Positions 53,205 through 61,894 of a stretch of DNA of 64,000 nt are shown piece by piece (the first letter of the stretch is position 1; the number at the start of each line of letters is the position of its first letter). Both the position numbers and the translations under genes were made by a program. Below the pieces are notes generated by a model. The model made no database searches. It saw nothing but the letters and a program-made list of their open reading frames with translations, and was not told the DNA's origin. This DNA is from an uncultured Paludibaculum sp. (GTDB lineage Bacteria; Acidobacteriota; Terriglobia; Bryobacterales; Bryobacteraceae), in NCBI RefSeq assembly GCF_963665245.1, contig NZ_OY762267.1, positions 2,604,001-2,668,000 on the forward strand, given 5' to 3'.

Positions 53205-53792
53205 TTAGCGCGGAGGTGTGACCGAAGGTGTACCGGGGGTGACTGTAACAGGAGAACTACCCGGCTGGTTCGTCCCGCTTCCGTTGCCCGAAGTCACTCC
53301 GAGCGCAACGCCGGCCGCCGCTCCGGCTGCAGCAACCAGCACAATCGCCCAGATGGCGGTAGTGCTCAATGCAGCTGCAACGGCGGCATTGGTCATGGTG
53401 AGAGAGGCGGACGTTGTGACGCCGTTCATCGACGCTGTCACCCGCATCTGGTATTGACCTTTGTTGTTATTCGCCCGGAGTCCGCGGGCGATGGCGCGGC
53501 CGTCCGGGCCGGTGACGGATGTCAAGGTGCTGGCCCCATTGGCGAAGCTAGCCCCAGGCCCATTGCTGGGCAGGAGGAAGGTCACCAGAGCACCTGCCAC
53601 TGGTTTGTGGTTTTCATCCTCGACCTGCACGATTGGCTCGCGCGCCACCCTTTGGCGGACGTTGTTGATCGAGCCGTCGCCTTCGACGATGACAATATTC
53701 AGCTGCTTCGGCGCAGTAGTTCCCTGACCGCACAGGACTGCGGAAAGGAGCAACGAAAGGTAGATCCGATAGATCGAATTCTGTTTCAACAT
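53205..53792 (-). CDS. Small exported Ig-like (Big-1-type) protein with C-terminal membrane helix
   Basis: A 195-residue protein. A signal peptide covers about 1-23. The middle (about 50-135) resembles a Big-1/invasin-type Ig domain: VEDENHKPVAGALVTFLLPSNGPGASF and TSVTGPDGRAIARGLRANNNKGQYQMRVTAS. A hydrophobic helix lies at about 145-168 (AIWAIVLVAAAGAAAGVALGV), followed by a Gly/Ser/Pro/Thr tail. It would therefore expose the Ig domain outside and anchor in a membrane. First gene of the pair with the 12-repeat protein; divergent from the DUF4384-caspase operon. Confidence 0.8.
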   Translation of the reverse strand: MLKQNSIYRIYLSLLLSAVLCGQGTTAPKQLNIVIVEGDGSINNVRQRVAREPIVQVEDENHKPVAGALVTFLLPSNGPGASFANGASTLTSVTGPDGRAIARGLRANNNKGQYQMRVTASMNGVTTSASLTMTNAAVAAALSTTAIWAIVLVAAAGAAAGVALGVTSGNGSGTNQPGSSPVTVTPGTPSVTPPR

Positions 53793-53830
53793 CCCATCAC
53801 CCGTTCGGTCCAGCTAAACTGTTAGCCCGT

Positions 53831-53836
53831 AGTATA
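53831..53836 (-). promoter_or_regulatory. Candidate -10 box for the Ig-protein operon
   Basis: TATACT on the minus strand, 39 nt upstream of the start at 53792. The sequence 17 bp further upstream (TTCTGC) is a weak -35 match. AT-rich surroundings support a promoter. Confidence 0.35.
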
Positions 53837-53910
53837 GCTAAAAGTTAATCCACGCAGAACGGTTTTGAGCCCCTCGAACGAAGAGATGTGGGTTCCGGCC
53901 CGGACGGGAG

Positions 53911-53916
53911 TACAAT
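53911..53916 (+). promoter_or_regulatory. Candidate -10 box for the DUF4384-caspase operon
   Basis: TACAAT on the plus strand, 23 nt upstream of the ATG at 53940. No clear -35 box. It lies in the 147-bp divergent gap that also serves the Ig-protein operon. Confidence 0.4.
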
Positions 53917-53939
53917 GGCCTCAAGTTTGCAGGGGTTCG

Positions 53940-54890
53940 ATGAGGAATCTGGAGACCGAAATGACAGAGTCAAGAATTCTCGGCATTGGCACCACTCTCA
54001 TGGCCGTGCTTGTGTCCACGACGTGGGCGCAAGCGCCCAAGGGCTTGACAGCTCGCGAGCTCTTTTACAGTGCTCCGGCCGTCACGAAGAGTCCGGCCGC
54101 GATCAAGCCACCCGCAAAGCCGCAGGCGGAGAAGCCGCCGCAGAAAGAACAGACGGTGGCCAAGGCTGCACCTCGCACCAAGCCCGTGGCAGATCCGGGC
54201 CCGGCCCATACGCGGCCCACCGAGATGGAAGCCAGACTGCCAGGCGGCGGCTCGCTGGTCAAGGCGTCGAACAGCAATGCGGCCCCGCTGGGATTGCGCT
54301 ACAGCATCCTGAAGTACACCGGAGAGGACGACTACGTCGAAGTCAATCCTGAGTACGTCTTCCATTCCGGCGACAAGATCAGGCTGCGCGTGCAAGTGAA
54401 CGACCCAGGCTACCTGTACGTTGTTATGCAGGGTACCAGCGGTGCCTGGCGTGTCATGTTCCCGGCGCCGGAGATCGACGCAGGCTCAAATCACGTCGTC
54501 CCCAACCGTCTGTACGATCTACCGGGCAAGACCCGCATGTTCTTCGACGAGCAGGCCGGCACGGAAAAACTGTTTGTGATCCTTTCGCGGCAACCGCTGA
54601 AGGAAATGGACCAGGTCATCTACGACTTGGATGCGGGGAAAAAGGTCCAGAGCGCTCCCGCCTCGGAAGCACCCAAGTCGATGATGGCCAGCGCGGCCAT
54701 CGGCAATCCGCTTGTCTCCCAGATGCGCGGTGGCGTCATGGCGCGCGACCTGGTGTTCGAGAAGGTGGACGAGAGCAAACCCGCGCCCATCTCGGAAGGC
54801 GGCCGGAAGGAAACCGCCACCTACGTAGTGAACGCTTCACTGTCAGCGGACTCGCGACTGGTTGCGGACATCAATCTGAAACATCGGTAG
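53940..54890 (+). CDS. Exported DUF4384-domain protein
   Basis: A 316-residue protein with an N-terminal signal peptide (hydrophobic stretch ending near TTWAQA). A Lys/Pro/Ala-rich linker follows. The DUF4384-like domain lies in the middle: YVEVNPEYVFHSGDKIRLRVQVNDPGYLYVVMQGTSGAWRVMFP, NHVVPNRLYDLP and TEKLFVILSRQPL. Function is unknown; the domain is often found beside caspase-like or kinase genes. The ATG at 53940 has AGGGG five bases upstream; the ATG at 53961 with GGAG six bases upstream is equally possible. A frame extending to 53865 (TTG) lacks support. 27 nt separate it from the next DUF4384 gene. Confidence 0.85.
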   Translation: MRNLETEMTESRILGIGTTLMAVLVSTTWAQAPKGLTARELFYSAPAVTKSPAAIKPPAKPQAEKPPQKEQTVAKAAPRTKPVADPGPAHTRPTEMEARLPGGGSLVKASNSNAAPLGLRYSILKYTGEDDYVEVNPEYVFHSGDKIRLRVQVNDPGYLYVVMQGTSGAWRVMFPAPEIDAGSNHVVPNRLYDLPGKTRMFFDEQAGTEKLFVILSRQPLKEMDQVIYDLDAGKKVQSAPASEAPKSMMASAAIGNPLVSQMRGGVMARDLVFEKVDESKPAPISEGGRKETATYVVNASLSADSRLVADINLKHR

Positions 54891-54917
54891 CGTAGCAGTA
54901 TACCGGAGGAGAGGTTT

Positions 54918-55601
54918 GTGGTGAAACTGGGGCTCGTGTGTCTGTTAGGTGCTGCTTTGTATGGCCAAACGGCCTCAAACCGCATGGAGATCAAGGTGGA
55001 ACTGCGCCGGGAGGGGGCATGGAAGCAGGTAGATCCGGCGACGGTCTTTGAAAAGGACGCTCAGGTGAGATTCCGCGTCCGGACCAACTTTACCGGTTGG
55101 CTGTATGTGATGAATCAAGGCACCACCGGAGCCTACACGCTGCTGTTTCCCCGTGAGGACACCGGCAGCCAGAACCGTCTGGAGCCGGATCGCGACTACA
55201 TCGTGCCGGCGGCAGCCGGCGCGTTCAAGGTAACCGGCCCAGCCGGCCACGACATCGTCTACTGGATGGTGACCCCCGTGGAGATTACGAGCAGTGAATC
55301 GCGGCCGCCCGCCTCCTCGTACGTGCCTCTGCCACCGCCACCGCCGCCCGGCACGAAACTGAACACACTGATGCCGCGCTGTGACGATTCGATCTTCAAG
55401 GCACGTGGGGAGTGCGTGGATTCCACCGCCGGACCGCGCAAGGTCACGAACGTCGAAGCCCTGCCGGACAATCTCCGGGACGTCCAGGGCTTGAAATCGC
55501 GCGAACTGGTGTTTATCAAGGAGAAGGGGGGCGCCGTGGTTTCGACGCCCGGAAACTTGAAGGGGCCGGTGATCTACGAATTCCGGTTGTCGCACAAATG
55601 A
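54918..55601 (+). CDS. Second exported DUF4384-domain protein
   Basis: A 227-residue protein with a signal peptide (MVKLGLVCLLGAALYGQT). The DUF4384-like domain spans about 25-120: VDPATVFEKDAQVRFRVRTNFTGWLYVMNQGTTGAYTLLFP and DRDYIVPAAAGAFKVTGPAGHDIVYWMVTP. A Pro-rich turn and a Cys-containing tail (DDSIFKARGECVDSTAG) follow. It is a shorter paralogue of the preceding gene. Start is GTG at 54918 (or the next codon, GTG at 54921) with GGAGGAGAGG just upstream. Its TGA overlaps the caspase gene ATG (ATGA). Confidence 0.85.
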   Translation: MVKLGLVCLLGAALYGQTASNRMEIKVELRREGAWKQVDPATVFEKDAQVRFRVRTNFTGWLYVMNQGTTGAYTLLFPREDTGSQNRLEPDRDYIVPAAAGAFKVTGPAGHDIVYWMVTPVEITSSESRPPASSYVPLPPPPPPGTKLNTLMPRCDDSIFKARGECVDSTAGPRKVTNVEALPDNLRDVQGLKSRELVFIKEKGGAVVSTPGNLKGPVIYEFRLSHK

Positions 55602-57679
55602 GAAGCCTAATTCTCCTCCTCGGACTTGCGCTAGCCGCCGGCGCTCAACAACAACCGCCCGCCAAAGAGGGACAGAAGCAGCGCGACCTGAAGTTTGAGA
55701 CGGAGGCAAACAAGCCCCCGGCCAGAGCGCCGTCTGCTCCACCACAGATCCCGCGCAGTTACGCGTTGGTGGTGGGCATTGCGAACTACAAGAGCTTGCC
55801 CGAAAACGCCCAGCTTTCGTTCCCGGAGCGCGATGCTGAGTCGGTCTATTCCATCCTGATCAGCCCGGAGGGCGGCAACTTCCGCGCCGAAAACGTCCAC
55901 CGGCTCATCGGCCCCAAGGCTACGCTTGTCAATCTCCGCAAGGAACTGGAAGAGTGGCTACCTAGCGTCACCAAGGACGACGACCGGGTGCTGATCTACT
56001 TCGCCGGCCACGGCTTCGTCTTCCAAAACAGGGCCTATCTTGCTCCCTATGACATCACTCAGGACAACATCGCCGGTACCGGCTATCCGATGGACCGCCT
56101 GGGTGAGGTCTTCGGCTCCAAGATCAAGGGCAAGTGGAAAGTGATGCTGACCGACTCGTGCCACAGCGGAGCCATCACGCCCGCGGCCGACGCGGCGTTC
56201 ATCAACGGCAAGCTGTTGGACCTCAACAAGAATGTCTTCTCACTGACGGCCAGCCGCGACCGAGAGCGCAGCTACGAGAGCAAGGAATGGGGCGGTGGCC
56301 ACGGCATCTTCACCTACTATGTTGTGAAAGGGCTGGAGGGCCTGGCGGACGAATCACAGGACGGCATCGTGACGGCCGATGAACTGGCCGAGTATGTCCG
56401 CCGCAACGTCCGCGAGGCGACGGCCGGCCAGCAGAACCCCACCTCCGATCGTGGCAGCTTCGACAGCGACATGTTGCTGTCCTACCTGCCGTCAGGCGTT
56501 ACTCCGGGCACACCGCCGCCGCCCAAGGATGGAACGCTGGTTCTGGAAGCGAACATGGATGGAGTGGAGATCTTCGTCAACGGCCGCAGCGTCGGCGTCG
56601 TGGATAAGGGCAAGGCGTTGCGGCTGCCCGGCCTGCCACCCGGAACCATCACGGTGAAGGGCGTCAAGATGGGCTACGAACCCGACGGGCCGCGCGAAGA
56701 GATCATCTATCCCGGCACGGAATCCACGGTGTCGATCAAAATCATGATCCCCCGTCGACGCCCCAAGGCCGCCGTGGACAAGTTCGACGACGGCTTGAAC
56801 CACTACAACAAGGGTGGCCAGGAAGAGTACAAGAAGGCGGCGGCGTTGTTCGAACAGGCGCTCGCCGCCGACGCCACTTACAGCCAGGCGGCTCTCTATC
56901 TGGGCCGCACTTACGACGCTCTTTTCCAGCAGGAGAAGGCCGACGCCTATTACAAGAAGGCGGTCGAAATCGATCCTGACTATCTGGAAGCACGTGCCAG
57001 CTACGGCGGCATGCTGTTGGGCATGGGCAACGTGGACGAGGCCATCCGGCAGTTCAACGTAGTCACGCAACGCGACAAAAAGAACCAGCTCGCTTTCTAC
57101 CTGCAGGCTCAGGCCTACCGCATGAAGGACATGTACCCCGAGTCAATCGACTCGGCCCGCCGGGCTATTCAATTGACGCCCAGCAATGCCGAAGCGCATT
57201 TCTGGCTGGCCGAGAGCCTGCGCATGAGCAAGAAGCCGGCCGAGTCCACGACCGAATATGAGGCCTACCTGAGGCTCAGCGACTACGACTCCAAGATCGG
57301 CGGCAAGCTGAACTACTATCTGGCTGGGTTCGTGTTCGGCATGGGCAAGAAGAAGCGTGCGGCCCAACGCGACATCTGGAAAGACCTGCGGAGCATGGCT
57401 TACTTCGGGCTGTGCGAAAACTCGAAGAACACCAAGCAATACGAGGCGGCTATCGGCTACTGCCAGAAGGCGATTACGTACGATCCGGGCGATGCCTTCA
57501 GTTACTATCTACTGGCCCTCAATTACAGCTACGAGGCGCAGAAGACGGGTTCGCTGGAGATGCTGGCCGCCGCTCGCAAGAGCTTCGTGCGCATGCTCGA
57601 TCTCAACGCCGACCTGGATGAAGCCAAGTACGCCCGCCAGAACATCGCCGCCATAGACAAAGCCCTCCAAGCTCAGTAA
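55598..57679 (+). CDS. Exported caspase-like (C14) protease with PEGA and TPR domains
   Basis: A 693-residue protein. A signal peptide covers about 1-17. The caspase-like domain (about 52-300) begins SYALVVGIANYK and carries the dyad His138 (YFAGHG) and Cys188 (TDSCHSG), with a downstream LTASRDRERSYE that lines the substrate pocket. A PEGA domain lies at about 311-385. From about 395 to 690 there are six or more TPR-like helical pairs. It should cleave after Arg or Lys, like metacaspases, but outside the cytoplasm. The ATG at 55598 is set by the ATGA overlap with the preceding gene and by the signal peptide; an open frame upstream to 55412 is a shadow. Third gene of a three-gene unit. Confidence 0.92.
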   Translation: MRSLILLLGLALAAGAQQQPPAKEGQKQRDLKFETEANKPPARAPSAPPQIPRSYALVVGIANYKSLPENAQLSFPERDAESVYSILISPEGGNFRAENVHRLIGPKATLVNLRKELEEWLPSVTKDDDRVLIYFAGHGFVFQNRAYLAPYDITQDNIAGTGYPMDRLGEVFGSKIKGKWKVMLTDSCHSGAITPAADAAFINGKLLDLNKNVFSLTASRDRERSYESKEWGGGHGIFTYYVVKGLEGLADESQDGIVTADELAEYVRRNVREATAGQQNPTSDRGSFDSDMLLSYLPSGVTPGTPPPPKDGTLVLEANMDGVEIFVNGRSVGVVDKGKALRLPGLPPGTITVKGVKMGYEPDGPREEIIYPGTESTVSIKIMIPRRRPKAAVDKFDDGLNHYNKGGQEEYKKAAALFEQALAADATYSQAALYLGRTYDALFQQEKADAYYKKAVEIDPDYLEARASYGGMLLGMGNVDEAIRQFNVVTQRDKKNQLAFYLQAQAYRMKDMYPESIDSARRAIQLTPSNAEAHFWLAESLRMSKKPAESTTEYEAYLRLSDYDSKIGGKLNYYLAGFVFGMGKKKRAAQRDIWKDLRSMAYFGLCENSKNTKQYEAAIGYCQKAITYDPGDAFSYYLLALNYSYEAQKTGSLEMLAAARKSFVRMLDLNADLDEAKYARQNIAAIDKALQAQ

Positions 57680-57709
57680 TTCCCTCCTCGAACCTGACAA
57701 AATGACTGC

Positions 57710-58786
57710 ATGTCAGCTCGCAGTGTGCCCCTCCGTCTGAGCCGCCGCCTGATTCTCGCCGGCGCCACCGCCACCGCCATCTCCTCCGCCGCACCGGTCA
57801 GCCTGGGGCGCAAGGTCCGGTTGGCGATGTGGGGTCTCGACGGCCATCCCGGCGACATCACCAAACCGCTACCCCAGTATCCGGACGTCGAACTGGTGGG
57901 CGTGCAGGACCACAACCAGGCCGCCGCGCGCAGGACGGCCGGAGGCAAGGCACAGGTCTTCACCGACCCGCGCAAGATGCTGGACGAAGTGAAGCCGGAC
58001 GTCGTCGCCATCAACAACAACAATGGCGAGCGCGCCACGGCCATTGTCGAATGTGCCCATCGCAAACTGCACGTGATGGCGGAGAAGCCGCTGGCGTTGA
58101 CGCGCCCCGACCTGGAGCGGGTCAGGAAGGCTGTCGCGGACAGTGGCATCAAGCTGGGCATGCTGCTACCCATGAGGCTGGACTCGGAGTTTCTGGCCCT
58201 AAAGCAGATCGTCGAGTCCGGTGAGATCGGCGAGGTGATCCAGATCTCGTCGCAGAAGTCTTACCAGATGGGCGAGCGTCCCGAGTGGATGCGGAATCGC
58301 GCCACCTATGGCAGCACCATCCTGTGGATCGGCATCCACATGTTCGACTTAATGCGCTGGACCAGCGGTCGTGAGATGAAAGCCGTGAGTTCGTTCATGG
58401 GCATCGCCGGCGATCTGCGCCAGGGCGAGATGGAAAACTCCACCGCGTCGAGTTTCCGTCTGGACAATGGCGGCACGGCGACACTCCACATGGACTACTG
58501 CCGTCCGGGCACAGCCGGCTCGCATGGTGACGACCGTGTCCGCCTGGCCGGCACCAAGGGCGTGGCTGAGTACATGGCCGCCACTGGCGTTACGGTAATG
58601 TCCCGCACCCGCAAGCCCGAGAAGCTCACCCAGTTGCCGCCCGCCGGAGCCGTGTTCGGCGAGTTTTTGGAGCACGTCTACCTGGGCAAGGCCACTGCCC
58701 TGCCCCACGCCGAGATCTTTCGCCTGTGCGAGATCACCCTGGGCGCCCACGAAGCCGCCGTCAGCGGCAAAGTTATTCCGCTATGA
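57710..58786 (+). CDS. Gfo/Idh/MocA-family oxidoreductase with Tat-like signal
   Basis: A 358-residue NAD(P)-dependent sugar-type oxidoreductase. The N-terminus has SRRLILAGATATAISSAAP, a twin-arginine-like signal. The Rossmann part is atypical at the dinucleotide loop (WGLDGHPGD rather than GxGxxG), but the family motif EKP is at 125-127 and the second-domain GIHMFDLMRWTSG follows. Probably acts on a sugar or sugar acid in the periplasm. Its TGA overlaps the ATG of the GH88 gene. 30 nt separate it from the caspase gene, so the operon could extend through, though function differs. Confidence 0.87.
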   Translation: MSARSVPLRLSRRLILAGATATAISSAAPVSLGRKVRLAMWGLDGHPGDITKPLPQYPDVELVGVQDHNQAAARRTAGGKAQVFTDPRKMLDEVKPDVVAINNNNGERATAIVECAHRKLHVMAEKPLALTRPDLERVRKAVADSGIKLGMLLPMRLDSEFLALKQIVESGEIGEVIQISSQKSYQMGERPEWMRNRATYGSTILWIGIHMFDLMRWTSGREMKAVSSFMGIAGDLRQGEMENSTASSFRLDNGGTATLHMDYCRPGTAGSHGDDRVRLAGTKGVAEYMAATGVTVMSRTRKPEKLTQLPPAGAVFGEFLEHVYLGKATALPHAEIFRLCEITLGAHEAAVSGKVIPL

Positions 58787-60135
58787 AGATCAACAGCACT
58801 CTTACCGCACATTCGCTGGAGAAGAAGATCCAGCATCTCTTTGAACTGTCCGCGCAGAAGATTCACTCGCTCGAGGCAGACTGGAATCCGTCGCAGGGAT
58901 CTCCGGTATTCACCGTGGAGGGCCGCTATACCAGCCGTGGCTGGACGGAATGGACCCAGGGCTTCCAGTTTGGCGCCGGTGTCCTGCAATACGATGCCAC
59001 GGGCGACGCGGCCGCCCTCGAATTCGGGCGCAAGGCCACGGTTGCCTATATGGCGCCGCACGTATCACATGTGGGTGTGCACGATCACGGATTCAACAAC
59101 GTGAGCACCTACGGCAATCTGTTGCGCCTGATGAATGAGGGCCGGCTGCCGGCCAACGAGTGGGAGCAGAACTTCTACGAACTCGCGTTGAAGTGCTCCG
59201 GTGCGGTGCAGGCAGCACGCTGGTCACGGACGGCCAGCGGTGGAGGATACATCTACTCGTTCAACGGGCCGCATTCGCTGTTCGTCGATACCATCCGCTC
59301 ACTGCGGGCACTGGCCGTCGCGCATCGTCTGGGCCATGCCCTGATGGGCGAGAACGACCGCAAGATCTCGCTGCTGGGCCGCCTGGTGGGCCATGCCCGA
59401 TCGACCGCGCAGTACTCCGTCTACTACGGCGAAGGGCGCGACCACTACGATCTGCGAGGACGGACGGCTCACGAGAGTGTGTTCAACGTGAACGACGGCA
59501 ACTACCGTTGTCCGAATTCGCAGCAGGGCTACGCACCATTCAGCACCTGGACCCGCGGCCTGGCCTGGGCCATGTGCGGATTCGCCGAACAGCTCGAGTT
59601 CCTGCAGACGGTCAGCGACGAGGATCTGGCTGCGTTCGGCGGACGCAGGGAGATCGAAGCGATGATGCGCAAGGCGGCCGAAGCCACCTGCGATTTCTAC
59701 ATTGCCTGGACACCCCTGGATGGCATCCCCTATTGGGATACCGGCGCGCCGGGTCTGTCGAAGATGGAGGGCTGGACGGAGCGGGTGTCTGATCCGCATA
59801 GCCCGCACGAGCCCGTGGACAGCTCCGCGGCCGCCATCGGCGCGCAGGGCCTGCTGCGTTTGGGCCGCTACCTGGGCAACAGCAACTACTGGCAAGCCGG
59901 GCTCACCGTGTGCGACAACCTGTTCGACGCGCCGTACCTGAGCGAAAGTCCGGTCCATCAGGGTCTGATCCTGCACTCGGTCTATCACCGCCCCAACGGA
60001 TGGGACCGGATGCCCGGAGGCGATGGTGTACCGAGGGGCGAGTCGTCCATGTGGGGCGACTATCATGCTCGAGAGGCCGCGCTCTATCTGCTGCGCGAAG
60101 TCACCGCAAAGCCGTATCTGACGTTCTGGAGCTGA
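58783..60135 (+). CDS. Glycoside hydrolase family 88 (unsaturated glucuronyl hydrolase-like)
   Basis: A 450-residue (alpha/alpha)6-barrel enzyme. Family features: GWTEWTQGFQFGAGVL (53-68), the HDHGF motif (100-104) with a catalytic Asp, TWTRGLAWAMCGFAEQLEFL, DGIPYWDTG, PVDSSAAAIGAQGLLRLG and a final SSMWGDYHAREAAL. GH88 enzymes remove 4,5-unsaturated uronic acids from the end of lyase-generated oligosaccharides. No signal peptide. The ATG at 58783 overlaps the oxidoreductase stop (ATGA), suggesting one pathway for uronic-acid-containing polysaccharide breakdown. Followed by a terminator-like hairpin. Confidence 0.9.
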   Translation: MKINSTLTAHSLEKKIQHLFELSAQKIHSLEADWNPSQGSPVFTVEGRYTSRGWTEWTQGFQFGAGVLQYDATGDAAALEFGRKATVAYMAPHVSHVGVHDHGFNNVSTYGNLLRLMNEGRLPANEWEQNFYELALKCSGAVQAARWSRTASGGGYIYSFNGPHSLFVDTIRSLRALAVAHRLGHALMGENDRKISLLGRLVGHARSTAQYSVYYGEGRDHYDLRGRTAHESVFNVNDGNYRCPNSQQGYAPFSTWTRGLAWAMCGFAEQLEFLQTVSDEDLAAFGGRREIEAMMRKAAEATCDFYIAWTPLDGIPYWDTGAPGLSKMEGWTERVSDPHSPHEPVDSSAAAIGAQGLLRLGRYLGNSNYWQAGLTVCDNLFDAPYLSESPVHQGLILHSVYHRPNGWDRMPGGDGVPRGESSMWGDYHAREAALYLLREVTAKPYLTFWS

Positions 60136-60158
60136 GCGCAAAGCGGTCAGCTTTCGCT
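60135..60158 (+). terminator. Probable intrinsic terminator after the GH88 gene
   Basis: AGCG-c-AAAGC (60135-60144) pairs with GCTTTCGCT (60150-60158) around a 5-nt loop, with one bulged base. The 3' side runs into a T-rich TTCTTACTCTTT. It begins on the last base of the GH88 stop codon and sits between convergent genes. Confidence 0.45.
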
Positions 60159-60160
60159 TC

Positions 60161-61822
60161 TTACTCTTTCGGCTGGCTGACTACGCAGCGAAAACCGACG
60201 TTGGGCGCCGTGAAGCGCGCCGGCAGGGTGATGAACTCTGCCGACACGGCGTCCTGCACCGGGCGGTCGAAGCTGCCGCCCTTAGCGGCGTACCACGGCT
60301 CGTCCCCGGTGGGCGGCGGATTCAGGATGGTGGAGAATGCCTGGATAGCTCCGGCGCTCGGTGTGCGTTGTTCGTCCACCCATTCCCAAACGTTGCCGGC
60401 CATATTCAACGCACCGAAGGGGCTGGCGCCACCCGCCATCGAATCGGCGGGGACCATCGGTTTGTTGTCGACGGCCGCTTTCGAGGGATCCGGATCGTTG
60501 CCCCAGGGATAGATGCGCCCGTCCTTGCCGCGGGCCGCCTTCTCCCACTCCAGGGGCGTGGGCAGTCGCTTTTCGACCCACGCACAGTAGTCCTTGGCCT
60601 GCAGGACACTCACGTATGACACCGGATAGTTGGGCCGCGTATCGTCGAGATCCTTGGGCATGGGCACGCTCTTGGCCTTGCAGAACCTCACGAAATCGCC
60701 TCGCGTCACCTCGGCGCGGTCGACAAAGAACGTCGGCAGCTCGTGTCTCTGCTTGTCGTTGCCGGCCAGGAAAGATCCAGCCTCAACGAGAGCCATCCCC
60801 GGTGGCGGGCCCATGCGGCGGTTGCGGTCCACTGCTTTATGGATGAGGTCCTTCTTGAAGAGCACCGTGGCGATGAAACCCACCGTGATCAGGGCGGCGA
60901 TCAGGAGGACCACCACGGTGACCTTCCGGCCCGAGTGGCTAGGGGGCGGCGGCTCCGGTTGAGGCGGAACCACGACCGGCGGAACGGGCTGGGGCGGCGG
61001 CGTAACCACCCTTGGATGGAGCACCTGATCGAGTACGCCAATGACCTCAGTGAAACTGCCGGGGCGTTCCTGTGGAGTCTTCGCCGTCATCCGCCCCACC
61101 AGATTGACTACCTCGTCGGGCACACCTTTCTCCACCAGTGCATCGAGCTTCAACGGCTCGTTCAGGATCTGGTAGAACAGCCGCTCGATGGTGTCACCGC
61201 TCACCGGCCGGACCCCGGTGAACAACTCATACATCAGCACTCCGTAGGCGTAGATGTCGACACGCTCCGTGGCCGGATCGCCCATGATCTGTTCCGGCGA
61301 CATGTAATACGGAGTGCCCACCTGGAATCCGGTCTTGGTGAGGTGCAGATCCTGTGACTTCGCGATGCCGAAGTCCATCAGCCGCACCCTACCCTGGGGG
61401 TCGATGTGCAGATTGTCGGGCTTGATATCGCGGTGGATCAGCTTCTGCTGATGGACATACTCCAACGCTCGCGCGCCCTGCAGCGCGATGCCGATCTGCG
61501 TGCGGACGTCGCCCGACGAGCCGTCTTTGATGGCCGTGCGCAGGTCCGCGCCGGTCAGGAACTCCATCACGATATACGGTTTGCCCTGCTCCTCGCCGTA
61601 GTCGAAGATCCGGATGACGTTGTCATGCATCAGGGAGGCCGACATCTTGGCCTCGGCCAGAAACCGCGCCCGCGTCTCGGGATCGGCAGAGCCTTCCGGC
61701 GTGAGAATTTTCACGCACACCACACGGTTCAGCACCGTGTCGCGAGCCTTGAAGACGTGCGACATACCGCCGCCGAGAAATTGATCGAGCTGGTACTTGC
61801 CAAACTGCACGGGGAGTTGCAT
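60161..61822 (-). CDS. Membrane Ser/Thr protein kinase fused to a formylglycine-generating-enzyme-like domain
   Basis: A 553-residue protein in three parts. The cytoplasmic Hanks-type kinase (about 8-265) has the ATP-binding Lys38 (VCVKIL), HRDIKPDN (130-137) and DFG (150-152), with GTPYYMSPEQ after. A Pro-rich linker (about 275-300) leads to one membrane helix (about 307-329). Outside lies an FGE/sulfatase-modifying-factor domain (about 340-550): GMALVEAGSFLAGND, RAEVTRGDFVRFC, RLPTPLEWEKAARG, GNVWEWVDE and NVGFRCV. The cysteines of true FGE active sites are not evident, so this part may bind rather than oxidise. The ATG at 61822 is chosen over an upstream start at 61870. Confidence 0.93.
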   Translation of the reverse strand: MQLPVQFGKYQLDQFLGGGMSHVFKARDTVLNRVVCVKILTPEGSADPETRARFLAEAKMSASLMHDNVIRIFDYGEEQGKPYIVMEFLTGADLRTAIKDGSSGDVRTQIGIALQGARALEYVHQQKLIHRDIKPDNLHIDPQGRVRLMDFGIAKSQDLHLTKTGFQVGTPYYMSPEQIMGDPATERVDIYAYGVLMYELFTGVRPVSGDTIERLFYQILNEPLKLDALVEKGVPDEVVNLVGRMTAKTPQERPGSFTEVIGVLDQVLHPRVVTPPPQPVPPVVVPPQPEPPPPSHSGRKVTVVVLLIAALITVGFIATVLFKKDLIHKAVDRNRRMGPPPGMALVEAGSFLAGNDKQRHELPTFFVDRAEVTRGDFVRFCKAKSVPMPKDLDDTRPNYPVSYVSVLQAKDYCAWVEKRLPTPLEWEKAARGKDGRIYPWGNDPDPSKAAVDNKPMVPADSMAGGASPFGALNMAGNVWEWVDEQRTPSAGAIQAFSTILNPPPTGDEPWYAAKGGSFDRPVQDAVSAEFITLPARFTAPNVGFRCVVSQPKE

Positions 61823-61894
61823 GGGCCTTGTAGAACGATAGCGCGGCGAGGGCCGCCGTGCCAAAAGCAATTCGGCCGGCTGCGCCGTCGACTA

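Noticed and set aside
53205..57679. Caspase cluster as an anti-phage abortive-infection system
   Set aside because: No gasdermin, TIR, sensor or nuclease gene is present and the caspase carries a signal peptide, so a cytoplasmic defence role is not supported.
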